In this document: positions 22,711 to 33,446 of the stretch, piece by piece | Layout: every line of letters begins with the position of its first letter | Position numbering within the stretch: position 1 is the first letter of the stretch | Origin: Antedon mediterranea | Taxonomy: Eukaryota; Echinodermata; Crinoidea; Comatulida; Antedonidae | DNA length: 64,000 bases | NCBI RefSeq assembly: GCF_964355755.1 | Contig: NC_092670.1 | Span: forward strand, 35,575,795-35,639,794 | Direction of reading: 5' to 3' | The notes under the pieces: model-generated | What the model saw: only the letters and a program-made list of their open reading frames with translations | Told to the model about the DNA's origin: nothing | The model's database searches: none | Position numbers and translations under genes: made by a program

Positions 22711-25631
22711 TTAAAATTTCTCTGGACATGTCATCTCGTTTTCAAAACGATGATAATCGTTAGCTTCCGATCTGTATATCACAACTTCTCTTGGCCTGCT
22801 GTAGCAACACGTACGGCAGCAGACGGCGATGCAAGAAGACAAGAGAAGCAGAAATCCTAGACTGCTTATAGCCCTGTGGAATCGAACGAAAAATGGTTAT
22901 ACTCTATTTTACAAACCATGGCAAATCCTTCTCTATTAACAACCTCGAGTTAAAATCATTGAGTACGGTACAGCCTACAGTATATTCTTTCTTTTTGAAA
23001 ATAAAAAATGCTGATAAGCAAGAGTATTAATTGCGTCACAGGTGCAAGCAATTTGTAATGCCCAGTTGTACTAATATAAATAACTTCACGTTCTGACGGC
23101 AAGAAAAAAATCCCGGCATACGTACCACAACCACCACACTGTATACCATAGCTGGTTGGCACAGCATAAGTCTGTACCGCAACAAAAATGATCATCATCG
23201 CACCTTAAAGTATAAAGACATATTATATTTTAAGACTAATCTACAAAAAAATAACGTATATGACAATACTTTGTTTTACTGGGTGTCTTCATGACCTGAA
23301 CAGGATGCTCGAGCACACTATATTTTCCACCATTCCACCAAAGCAATCTTAACTCACCCGCCATGACATTTGTATTCGCAACATTGGTTTTCTCCACAGC
23401 AGTATTCGTTCCTAGGATCGCAACTAAAGGAAATGACAACAATAGAGTTGTCAGTATTACATAGTATGGTCAAGTGTGGAGAAACAAATAACCAAACATT
23501 ATCATATGTGAAAATCAATGATACTGTAGATCTTATAACAACTTTCTGGTAGAGACTAACAGAGTGATTACAGTGCATGGAATATGATGGCACAATACGT
23601 GTGAAGAGTGGGATGGGCGTAAGTCTCTTTCTCAACATGAATTAAACTGTTCCATTTTCCATGATTCCAGGAACACGGTTGAGATACAACAAAATAACCC
23701 TAACCCCTGGGTTAAAGATATTGTCCCCTAAACAATGTTTTTTTCACATAATATTCATTCACTTTGACCAAAAACTGGATAAAAAAAAATTGTTTACCTG
23801 AAAAAAATATAATGTAAAGCAAAAAATGTTCAAATTGGCTGCCAGCCAATGTTTTTTTGGTGGAATTTAAACCATTTATTTTGTCATTTTATAAGTGAAA
23901 CATTATTTGTTTCCGTTTTTTCTACGGAAGTCTATTAAAACTACAAAAAAAACTATTAAAAGTCTGAATTAACTAATCTTCATTTTTTCATGTTTTTGGG
24001 GGACAATATATCTTTAATGTTTAAATGTATAATATCCTTACTACGAAGAATGACATTCGTGGTCACAACATCTCTCGTTACCGCAACAATATTCGTCAAT
24101 TGCACAACTGTTGAAAAAGAAACAGCATATAAGTTTATACCATCGTACACTCCACAAGCAAAGTGAATTATAACATAACAATGTGTACCACTGTGTCCTT
24201 AAACATTCAAAGTAATACATTATTAGTTTATAGCCTATACATCACAAGTACTTCCTTTTAACGAAGGATGTGTTATATAAATGTTGGTAGTTTTCAAAGT
24301 AATAGAAGTGTTTTAGGATGAATGTATATTGTTTCTATGGGGTAATTAAAAAGTGAATGTTGGTCAAAGCAGACACTTTATCAAAGTTGTTTTATTTTAC
24401 TTTTATTTCTGTAGACCAACGGGTATATCTAATAGTGGAACAACAAAAATGTAAAATAGGCTAATTTCTAATTGACAACCAATGAGAATTCAGAGTGTTT
24501 TTAGTTATTTACTAAGATGCATACTAGCACACTTCATTGTTAGCCTTTCAATAGTTTAATACTTTTCAATCTTCCCACTCATCCCCCGGTACCACCCAAC
24601 ACCTAACTTCAAACAGGCGCTACTCATATGGTACTAATTTTATTCGCTCATTTGGCTGGTATAATTCTGGGGAATTATTTTGCCCCCAAATTCTACAATT
24701 ACCCAACGGATGTCACTTACATCTTTACCGATATACTTAATAACAACCATTTGATTTACTGACTCCTGTCTGGACCTTTAATACAGCGATGTCATATGAG
24801 TGGTGGCCTCCAAGAGGCCAAACTGTAGTTTATTAATCTTTAGTATTAATTATTTAGCATTGCTTGTACAGTATCAGTAGAAATAAATAGTATGTATTGT
24901 TAAAAATGTCTGAATAAACTGGGGAAGCTTAACTTACTTTTGTTGTGTAAATTGTAAATGTACGGTTATGTTTTTCTTAGACTTTTTTAAATAAATGTGA
25001 ATTAAATGAAAGTACTTACTTTGTTGAAGAACAATCTGTTAAGCAGCACTCGTGAGGTCCACAGCAAAACTCTGCAGGACCACATCTAGAATAATAATAA
25101 ATGATTATTTACAATCATTAGGCCTAAGATAAGAGATAAGCGTTTATAAACAATTCCATCTCTGATTATTTTTCATAATTAATTTCTTTTTAGTATGTAA
25201 TACTTACTCATGTTCAAAACATTGAGACTGAAATAAAAAGAATGTAATATTTTAGTTTTTAAATCAAGTAACAACAGGCGGATCCAAGGGGCAGCCGCCT
25301 CTTTCCCTAAATTTCATCACTTCATTTTTACACCTTTTGAACATAGGCCTATTTAGTTCTAGATACATTCCTAACTTTCACATATAATTGAATAGGCCTA
25401 TTTTATTTACCAGTTAGAATGTTATTATAAGATTTAGGTTACATTTGTGAAAATCATTCATGTCAAAGAAACACCGGTAAACTAAATGTATGATCCTGAA
25501 TCTGAAGTAATAAACAGCAAATACATGTAGGAAACCACTTATGAAACCAATGTACTTACACTTGAGGAATAGTGGGAATAAGCCACGGGCAGGATACAAC
25601 AGAGTACTATGAATATGAGTTGTTTCTCCAT
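22711..25631 (-). CDS. WBP1/VOPP1-like membrane protein with tandem cysteine modules, gene B
   Basis: Seven coding exons give 176 aa: 25560-25631, 25208-25227, 25020-25085, 24042-24107, 23358-23423, 23126-23203, 22711-22873. Every junction is GT-AG and the total of 531 nt stays in frame. Exon 1 is a signal peptide (MEKQLIFIVLCCILPVAYS). A 20-nt micro-exon follows. Exons 3, 4 and 5 are each 66 nt, start and end in phase 2, and each encodes one 22-residue module: PAEFCCGPHECC, IDEYCCGNERCC, PRNEYCCGENQCC. Exon 6 carries a fourth module (DDHFCCGTDLCC) plus LWYTVWWLW. Exon 7 has the membrane helix, a CCRTCC juxtamembrane cluster and a 35-residue tail ending PEKF. The exon architecture matches gene A, with three extra modules. 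The exon 4 donor could instead be 3 nt earlier (GTAGTA), removing one residue. The family call rests on the CCG-CC-LWW pattern. The ligand is unknown. Confidence 0.77.
23712..24017 (+). mobile_element. MITE of the GACAATACATCTTTAA family, copy 2
   Basis: The ends are TTAAAGATATTGTCCCC and GGGGACAATATATCTTTAA, perfect enough to pair. The interior holds TTGGCTGCCAGCCAA. It sits in the intron between cysteine-module exons 4 and 5 of gene B and stops only about 24 bp from the exon 4 splice donor. Confidence 0.75.
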
Positions 25632-25795
25632 CTTGCTTGTTGTCATCGATTGAAATGTTCAGAGTCCACGGATATGAAATCAAGTTTGTTGATAAGAGAG
25701 GATTATCACCTCGTTATCAAATCAGTTCATATTGGTTTAAGCATGTAGAAATCATTTAGATAATTCTTCTATAGTTTAAGTATATGAAAAGAATA
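25632..25795. promoter_or_regulatory. Probable 5' flank of WBP1-like gene B
   Basis: This sequence lies immediately upstream of the signal-peptide exon and is bounded by a minisatellite. No TATA box was identified with confidence. The call rests on position only. Confidence 0.3.
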
Positions 25796-26139
25796 TGGTA
25801 TGCCAGCGTACGTAACGCGACCAAAGAATACGGTATACCAGCTGTGTACGTAATGCGATCAAAGACTACGGTATGCCAACAAACGCAACACGACCAAAGA
25901 ATACGGTATACTAGCGTACTTAACGCGACCAAATAATATGGTATACCAACGTACGTAACGCGACCAAAGACTACGGCATGCCAGCGTACGTAACGCGACC
26001 AAAGAATACGCTATGCCAGCGTACGTAACGCGACCAAAGAATAGGGTCATGCCAGCGTACTTAAGTTAACGTGACCAAAGAATATGGTATGTCAGCGTAC
26101 GTAACGCGACCAAAGAATACGCTATGCCAGCGTACGTAA
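25796..26139. repeat. Minisatellite, ~35-bp unit
   Basis: About ten imperfect copies of a unit containing CCAGCGTACGTAACGCGACC followed by AAAGAATACGGTATG. Internal variation includes shortened units and AACGTGACC variants. It directly abuts the left end of the 6.8-kb inverted-repeat element. The minus-strand open frame through it is a by-product of the repeat. Confidence 0.85.
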
Positions 26140-26289
26140 TAGACTAGTCCAGATTTGAGAAAAATGAAATGCTGTAGGCATTTTGTGTTAAAAGCAGATA
26201 AACATGTGTTTTAGGGTAATTTTGGGGTGCTGAATTCAAATTTGCTGTTTACCCGGCTCAATTTTTAGATCTTCACCCTTAAAATGTGA

Positions 26290-26700
26290 AAAACAAAATG
26301 GCCACCATTTCAGACTTATTTTGGCTTATAACTTGACTTTTAAGTGACGTAGCAAGTTAAAAATGGTGTCTATACATATGTTTGTGATAGTGAAGATTCC
26401 AACTATATTGTTATTAAAGTTGAAAATATTCTATTTCAGCCGCCATGTTGAAATCCAAGATGGCCGCCATTTTAAACGTATTTTGGCTTATAACTTGACT
26501 TTTAATTAACATAGCAAGTTAAAAATAGTTTCTATACCTATGTTTGTGATACTGAGGATTCCAAATATATTGTTGTTGCAGTTGTAAATATTCTATTTCA
26601 ACCTCCATGTTGGAATTCAAGATGGCCGCCATCATTTTAAACGTATTTTGGCTTATAACTTGACTTTTGATTAACATAGCAAGTTAAAAATGGTTTCTAC
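26290..26700 (+). repeat. Left-arm tandem repeats of the 6.8-kb element
   Basis: Three units with the phrases TTTTGGCTTATAACTTGACTTTT, AGCAAGTTAAAAATGGT and a CAAGATGGCCGCCAT box, spaced about 170 bp apart. Confidence 0.8.
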
Positions 26701-27299
26701 CTATAGTCCAGTAACAGTATGGTTGAACCTAGAACAAATTGCAACATAATTTGTTTTTGTTTTGTCTGGTTGATATGGTCCAAATTAACATCATATCCAA
26801 AGTTTACCAAAATCGGACATCGTGAAGTGGGTTCATTAGCATAAATTAAAAATGGCCGAACGGTTGGTTTTACTTATAGACCACCTACTGTAAGTGAATT
26901 ACTATTAATTATTATTAATCAGATGTCTTGTTAATTTTGGACTGAACCAAAGATGCATGTTTCGAATTCATTCATAATTCATATCTTTGTTTCTTTGCAA
27001 GTACAGATCGTTTCTCATTCGAAATGCCATTGAAGATGTTGCCATGCTCCCCAGTGTTTTCTTTAACTACAGATTTTCCAATATATTGCTTCTTTTGTCT
27101 TAAAATATTTTTTTAATAATGGCAAAATAATAGTAGGCCCCTAATAGATTTAATGCTCCATCTGCATTCAAAGTTTCGATTCCATTTCCTGAAATTTTTT
27201 GCCAAGTAGTTAAGTTAAATACTGCTTGTTGTAGATATTTAAATACTGTAATTAAGTACCAATTATCAATTTATTTACCATTTCAAATTCATAAAGATT

Positions 27300-28880
27300 T
27301 ATAACAAATGCTGGTGTGGATGACATAAGAACAAAGCTTGTTTACCGGTCACCGGTAGTGATGGCAAGTTAGAAAATTACCCAAACCCTTTGAATATGCA
27401 GTATCTTTAACTGATGGTTCTTCATCCTTGTTGGCACAATATAATGTCCTTTATGCTCGATGAATCTTGGAAACAGCATTATAATATAAGCCAAAAAATT
27501 TGTTGACTTGGTCACCAAACAGGTAAAATTCTGGCAATGAAATAGCAACTTTGATTGCAGATGAAGATGCTCACTTGTTATACCAAAAACTGCAATATGA
27601 CATTATTTATTTCATGTGTCATTTCAATTTTGGATGTTTCCATACACGTGTGATCCAATAGACTGGGGTAATAATGTTTCACAACATTAGGCGCTATATA
27701 AATCCACGATATTATTGTATGAAAACTATTAATTTGATATCTAATTATTATACTATAAATTAAATTTATATTTATGTGTGTAGGCCTACATATTACCACT
27801 AATTGCAAAGCATATATAGCTTAATGTTTATTGCGTAATAATTGTTTAATGGGCTAGGCCGGGTAGCGGCGGCCGGGTATGTGCAGGTGTTCACAGGTCC
27901 CCAGGGCACAGAGAACTACATGCACAACAATCCTAGGATATGCGCAAAAGCAAGGCAAGTCAGAAATTTATGCGAGGCATCGTTTTACCATCATCAAAAA
28001 ATGCGAGGCATCATTTTATTATTTCCCAAAATTTAGGATCGATTATTATTCTTTGAAAACAGAACAGTATCAGCAATAACATATTACAGCATTTTTATTG
28101 ACAAATTAACAAATATATTGAGATTAAACGTGTTTTTCACCAATAAATGCATGAGAAATTGACGCATTCCACTTTGTTTTAGTCCTCTATTATCATTTTG
28201 GCCGTGAAGCTAGTTAATTCTATTTCCTTATTCTGAATTGAAGGCATTATATATAATACTGTAGATGAAAAAACCTCAAAACGAAACCTCTACTTCCTCT
28301 GGTATCCAGTATCATTTACTACTATGGCTAATGCTATCATCTTACACTATTGATAATTTTATAAATTACAGTACCTTTTTTTTGTAAGCATTTTGTACTG
28401 TACTTTTATAAGTGTTACCCCAAATGTCACAACAATCATTAATATATGGTAATATCAATGCATAAATAAAATAAATTATACACTACTTTTCATCAGTTTT
28501 CTCAATTTATATATTATTATTATTATACTGATTTCTTTATCAATTATTGTTTGTATACATTTAACATGTTTGTTTTTTTACCAATTTTACAATCTATTTC
28601 TATTCCAAGAAATGTTTTGATATAAATACGTTGTTGTTGTATTGAATTGATTCTGTGAAGTCTTTTTGACCAACTCTTTCATTATCATTATGAACAAACA
28701 ATTTGAACATTGTAGTCAACTTATACCAGCCACGATATGACTTGAATGAAAAAAACAATCGTTACATAAAAATAAACAACATAGCATGATGAGTGTATAT
28801 ACGAATCTATTTCGATACGCTAGGCCTATTTTAAAAATATAAATAATTGATTATTAGGCCTATAATATTGCATAATAGCA
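27300..28880. other. Non-coding interior of the 6.8-kb element
   Basis: No gene was recognised. Two ATGCGAGGCATC phrases at about 27968-28012 are mirrored by TGCCTCGCA phrases at about 28889-28970 and about 31343, suggesting a nested inverted structure. Confidence 0.4.
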
Positions 28881-28887
28881 CGTTAAG

Positions 28888-28966
28888 AAATGCCTCGCAC
28901 CTTTTTGAAATTGTAAACTATATGCCTCGCACCTTTTTGAAATTGTAAACTATATGCCTCGCATGC
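28888..28966. repeat. Short tandem repeat, ~33 bp unit
   Basis: Two adjacent copies of TGCCTCGCACCTTTTTGAAA plus TTGTAAACTATA, followed by a partial third copy. Confidence 0.8.
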
Positions 28967-29032
28967 CTCACACTTATATTTGGTGTGTCTCGACGTTGCC
29001 TCACACAATCGAATTGGAACAATACAATGAAA

Positions 29033-29104
29033 ACTCCAGTGGTCTAATGGTTAGGAGATCTGCATATCAAGCAGAAGGTTCCGGGTTTGAATCTCGGAGA
29101 GGGC
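29033..29104 (+). pseudogene. tRNA-like sequence (degenerate, SINE-head type)
   Basis: The A-box region TGGTCTAATGGTTAGGA, an anticodon arm TCTGC-loop-GCAGA with loop ATATCAA, and a T arm with GGGTTTGAATC are all visible, followed by a TTTTT run. The 7-bp acceptor stem does not pair, and the anticodon would be ATC, which is not normally used. It is most likely a tRNA pseudogene or tRNA-derived SINE head. Confidence 0.5.
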
Positions 29105-29174
29105 TTTTTCTCATTCTCACAGGTTTCGTCATTTTTATTTTCTCTAATTAATTAAATTTCATTATATCGGGAGG

Positions 29175-29399
<225 letters not shown>

Positions 29400-29400
<1 letters not shown>

Positions 29401-30225
29401 TGGTATACGTTGTGTTGTTTTTGTATTTAACATTACGGAATGAACTATTGTGTGCGTTATATCTGCATTTAAATGTGTTTTCGGTTAGTCCGACATATGT
29501 TTCAACTTTATCATCATCATTTGTTGTTACTGTAGCCTGATAAACAACACCACTGGTTAGGCATTTCCCATCTAATGGGCATTCATTTCGACAGTTGCAT
29601 TGCTTGATGTTATCACAGGGCATATCATTACGTAATACATTTTTGTTGTGGGCCGATATTACAGACCCTATATTAGGCATACAACTATAGCTGATTTTAA
29701 TGGTGTTTCTATTAAATATTTTTCTGGTGGTATTGGTCGGGTTGTACTTCAGATTGTGGTCGTATCCACTTTCATACAAGGCTTCTTGGTACGGTTTCTT
29801 TGATTCATTGAAAACAGTTTCATTCGAAGAAATGTTTGATAATCTTTTGTTTATGCCTTCAGGGATGTTCTTAATTATTGATGCTGGATGATTACTTTTG
29901 CAATGAACATAGCGTGGTTTGTTGTTTTCCTTTAAATAAGGCTTATAGCTTCCATCGTTGAGATTAAGCGTTACATCTAGGTAGTTTATAATTTTCTTAT
30001 TCGCTTCGATCGTTATCTTTAGATTATGTTCTTTGAATGTGCTGCAGAGATCTTTTTTTATTTTTTCAATAACATGAGGAGTTTCATTAAATGCCGCGAG
30101 TCCGTCATCCCTGTACAATCCTATGTTATTACCGTACTTGGGCTCCAGTTTGGCTAGCAGAAACAGACCAATTAACTCGCATGTTTCAGCACCGTCGTAG
30201 CTACGAGCTATATAGGTCTTATATA
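29400..30225 (-). pseudogene. Penelope-like element remnant: reverse transcriptase C-terminus plus GIY-YIG nuclease
   Basis: The minus-strand frame encodes the end of a reverse transcriptase with the catalytic motif [12 protein letters not shown] linker follows with [19 protein letters not shown] and a Cys-rich [13 protein letters not shown]. It ends with a GIY-YIG endonuclease start, VVYQATVT...[19 protein letters not shown] followed by GIY-YIG defines Penelope-like elements, which often insert next to TA-rich DNA. The N-terminal RT part is absent. The passage between NPTNTT and RKIFNRN appears shortened relative to related elements as I remember them, suggesting an internal deletion. The frame fades into TA microsatellite at both ends. 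Non-functional. Confidence 0.8.
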
Positions 30226-30266
30226 TATATATATAAATCAATGATGTTGCGTAGCACTGTGTAAAT

Positions 30267-30337
30267 TATATATAAATCATACTGTAAATTATAGAAACAG
30301 TGCTCATATGAGCACTGTTTCTATAATTTACAGTATG

Positions 30338-30348
<11 letters not shown>
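30267..30348. repeat. 82-bp perfect palindrome
   Basis: Bases 30267-30307 are the exact reverse complement of 30308-30348, with no spacer. The centre is GTGCTCAT|ATGAGCAC. It lies between the Penelope remnant and the LINE 3' end. Confidence 0.95.
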
Positions 30349-30364
<16 letters not shown>

Positions 30365-30368
<4 letters not shown>

Positions 30369-31092
30369 CTCTTTTGTGGCGCAAACACTACTATAAATGG
30401 TCCAATGATGTGTCCGGTCTTTGTACTTTATGTGGGAATGGTGAAATTGAAGACATTAAACATTTTTTATTAAACTGTAAAGCATTTGATAATATTAGAA
30501 TGAAAGAATTATCCAATTTACAAAATAATCTTGTACTCTGTAATGATTATGACACATGGAATCGTTACACAACAGCAAGTGCTGATGATAAATTACAGTA
30601 TATTTTAGGTGGAGATTCTATCGCGATTTGTAAAGAATCTGAGACCTTTTTTGATTTGTTTTGTAAACAATACACAAGAGCTGCATGGGAGAAACGGTCA
30701 GAACTTAAATCTCCCAATATATAGATTGTTTTTCTTTTGTATTGTTGCTTTTATATATGATTTGTAAATATTATACACCTGTGATAACAACTATAGGTCC
30801 TCAGTACCTGATGTTGAAACACAATGGTTTGTATTGTAAACTCTTTACTATATTTTATGTTTATTTTTATATACCTTTTTATCAACTCAAACCTATGATA
30901 CTGTCGGACAATTTAATACAGTACCTATATTACCATGTTGGTAATGATTTATCTTTTATATTTTTACAAATAGTTTAAGAACCTGTATCCGTCATATAAT
31001 GTATTGTTTTGATGTATTATGTTAAATTGGATGCACCACTTCTGTGTGTGCCACCGATGCAAAGGTGTCATTTCCTAATAAATTATTATTAT
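30365..31092 (+). pseudogene. LINE 3' end (RT C-terminal zinc-knuckle fragment and tail)
   Basis: The plus-strand frame to 30724 contains KWSNDVSGLCTLCGNGEIED followed by IKHFLLNCKAF, the C-x2-C-x-H-x-C knuckle near the end of many non-LTR reverse transcriptases. After the stop there is about 340 nt of 3' UTR, then an AATAAATTATTATTATT tail. 5'-truncated and inactive. Confidence 0.7.
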
Positions 31093-31374
31093 TACTACTT
31101 TTATTCACATTCCTATTATCTCATGTCATTAAATCATATTATTTAACACATTTTTGTTAATTCCAAATGTCATCAGTAACATTTTTACATTTATGAATTC
31201 CGTATTACCTCCTTTTTTCATTAATGTTCTTATCTTTTTCTAAACACTTGACAATGATCATCATTATCATCTATCTCGTTTTAAAATATTTTACACATAA
31301 AGAACAATCCCTTTTTGAGTTTTTCATTTTCATTTGTTTGTTTGCCTCGCACTTTGTTACTACCCTGTGTGTGT

Positions 31375-32800
31375 GTGTGTGTTTAAAATAGGCGCCATCT
31401 TTGATTTCAACATGGCGGCTGTTTACAACTTTAATAACAATATATTTGGAATCCTCAGTATCACAAACATAGGTACTGTATAGACATCATTTCTAACCTA
31501 CTATGTTACTTAATGTTAAGTTATAAGCCAAAATACGTTTTAAATGGCGACCATCTTGAATTTCAACATGGCGACTGAAATAGAATATTTACAACTTTAA
31601 TAACAATATATTTGGAATCCTCAGTATCACAAACATAGGTACTGTATAGACATCATTTCTAACCTACTATGTCACTTATATGTTAAGTTATAAGCCAAAA
31701 TACGTTTTAAATGGCGACCATCTTGAATTCCAACATGGCGACTGAAATAGAATATTTACAACTTTAATAACAATATATTTGGAATCCTCAGTATCACAAA
31801 CATAGGTACTGTATAGACATCATTTCTAACCTACTATGTCACTTATATGTTAAGTTATAAGCCAAAATACGTTTTAAATGGCGACCATCTTGAATTCCAA
31901 CATGTCGACTGAAATAGAATATTTACAACTTTAATAACAATATATTTGGAATCCTCAGTATCACAAACATACTGGTACTGGTACTGGTTCAAATAACCGT
32001 CTCACAGAGACATCTGGTAGCCATTGACTTGAAGTTGGCATTTGGATGTGTTACTTTTAAATGTAGGCTTACAGTATGAGAGTGACTACTACCAAATTAC
32101 ACAGTCACAAAACAACTTATAAAACAGTTCATATATACAGTTAAAACATTGCTGGGAATTATAAATTTCTGTTGAAGCAGGCTCTAATGAAGTTGCATAG
32201 GTACTGTATAGACATCATTTCTAACCTACTATGTCACTTATATGTTAAGTTATAAGCCAAAATACGTTTTAAATGGCGACCATCTTGAATTTCAACATGG
32301 CGACTGAAATAGAATATTTACAACTTTAATAACAATATATTTGGAATCCTCAGTATCACAAACATAGGTATAGAAACTATTTTTAACTTGCTATGTTAAT
32401 TAAAAGTCAAGTTATAAGCCAAAATACGTTTAAAATGGCGGCCATAAGTAAGTAATATTTATTGCTTTCCAAATACAGTACAAATAAATAAAACAGAATA
32501 ATGTAAATGAAATAAAAAGAGAAACATAAAAATATAAAAATACAAGACTAGACAAGAAAATAAGCATGGAAAGCAGGGGATGGCCCTTTAAGCCCAGAGG
32601 CTTGTTTCCAAAGGGGTCCCATCTTGGATTTCAACATGGCGGCTGAAATAGAATATTTGCAACTTTAATAACAATATAGTTGGAATCTTCACTATCACAA
32701 ACATAGGTATAGACACCATTTTTAACTTGCTACGTCACTTAAAAGTCAAGTTATAAGCCAAAATAAGTCTGAAATGGCGGCCATTTTGTTTTTCACATTT
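31375..32800 (-). repeat. Right-arm tandem repeats of the 6.8-kb element
   Basis: About seven inverted units, each with ATGGCGACCATCTTGAATT, CAACATGGCG and CTCAGTATCACAAACATAGG phrases, at a spacing of about 150 bp. Units are interrupted by unrelated insertions at about 31970-32195 and 32450-32620. The latter carries CCCTTTAAGCCCAGAGGC, a retroposon-like end. Confidence 0.8.
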
Positions 32801-33099
32801 TAAGGGTGAAGATCTAAAAATTGAGCCAGGTAAACAGCAAATTTGAATTCAGCACCCCAAAATTACCCTAATAAAAAAAATGTATTCGCTTTTAACACGA
32901 AATGCCTACAGCATCTTATTAGAGTGGACATATGACTATCTGGACTAGTCTATAAAGCGAGCAATTAAACACATATCAACACAGATATATGCATTATGGT
33001 TTATCAGCAGAGGATTTAATCATTATTTCTAAATAATTCCTCCTTGTTAATCGGGTAACTAACTAAACTCAACAAAGGGGCACATCATCCCATCATAGA

Positions 33100-33208
33100 C
33101 GGTACCGACATGGCACTTTTTTAGTAGTGATATAGACGGTACCGACATGGCACTTTTTTAGTAGTGATATAGACGGTACCGACATGGCACTTTTTTAGTA
33201 GTGATACA
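33100..33208. repeat. Three tandem 37-bp repeats
   Basis: Three nearly identical copies of a unit beginning TAGACGGTACCGACATGGCA and ending TTTAGTAGTGATA. Confidence 0.9.
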
Positions 33209-33446
33209 TCATAACATACATACTATCAAACCATTTTAGTAAAATTCGACCAATCATTAACAACATATTAAAGGCCATCAAAGGGTAATAGTAATGTTGA
33301 CGAAGTTCTCACGATCATAAATATTTTCCGAGATTTACATTTTAAAAGATGTTGGTTCTGCTTGGCTGCTTCTGAATCTGAATGCATGACTAATGATCTC
33401 TAATTTTAACTAAAATTTAAAACTCGACCGGTACAACAACAGCAGA

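Noticed and set aside
29033-29104. A functional tRNA gene.
   Set aside because: The acceptor stem does not pair and the anticodon would be ATC; kept only as a tRNA-like pseudogene.
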